From assembly GCA_959606705.1 (NCBI GenBank), contig CAUHLX010000202.1, positions 1 to 5,466 on the forward strand: a stretch of 5,466 bases of DNA, read 5' to 3'. Position numbers and translations under genes: made by a program. The notes beneath the pieces are model-generated. The model was not told where the DNA came from. It saw only the letters and a list, made by a program, of their open reading frames with translations, and ran no database searches. Source of the stretch: an uncultured Bacillota bacterium (GTDB lineage Bacteria > Bacillota > Clostridia > Peptostreptococcales > Anaerovoracaceae). Below are positions 5,445 through 5,466 of this stretch, piece after piece. Position 1 is the stretch's first letter; each line of letters starts with the position of its first letter.

Positions 5445-5466
5445 GAAGTTTCAGGAACAAAGCGGG

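Overview
The window reads as chromosomal DNA of an endospore-forming Bacillota, most likely a clostridium-like anaerobe. The reasons are the ribonuclease Y gene, the sporulation regulator SpoVT, a short ThiI without a rhodanese domain paired with its own cysteine desulfurase, a Thermotoga-type DAHP synthase, strong GGAGG-type ribosome binding sites and U-tract terminators. The genus cannot be fixed from this sequence. No insertion sequence, phage gene, CRISPR array, tRNA or rRNA was seen.

Layout: (1) 2-700 (+) is the 3' part of rny, closed by an intrinsic terminator at 718-757. (2) An extended -10 promoter at 781-789 starts a transcript with a leader of about 196 nt (to 991). Its 803-939 part folds on paper into a hairpin plus a long closing helix with internal stems. 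The leader precedes a two-gene operon: cysteine desulfurase (992-2161) and thiI (2177-3391), 15 nt apart. (3) A terminator at 3451-3491 separates this operon from the convergent DAHP synthase gene (3499-4512, minus strand). (4) The 383-bp gap between the divergent DAHP synthase and spoVT genes holds, on the minus strand, a good sigma-A promoter (4751-4779), a short ORF (4614-4715) encoding a 33-residue peptide rich in Phe and Tyr with one Trp, mutually exclusive pairing segments, and an intrinsic terminator (4534-4570) just before the DAHP synthase ribosome binding site. (5) spoVT (4896-5444, +) ends just before the window does.

How the parts work together: the desulfurase and ThiI should form a sulfur relay from cysteine to tRNA 4-thiouridine, and perhaps to thiamine. 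DAHP synthase is the first committed step of aromatic amino acid synthesis. Its leader has the parts of a classical translation-coupled attenuator sensing aromatic aminoacyl-tRNAs, and the enzyme also carries an N-terminal ferredoxin-like domain of the type used for feedback inhibition. This leader is the most striking item in the window. The second is the structured, unassigned leader of the desulfurase-thiI operon. Both were deduced by eye, without folding or database searches.
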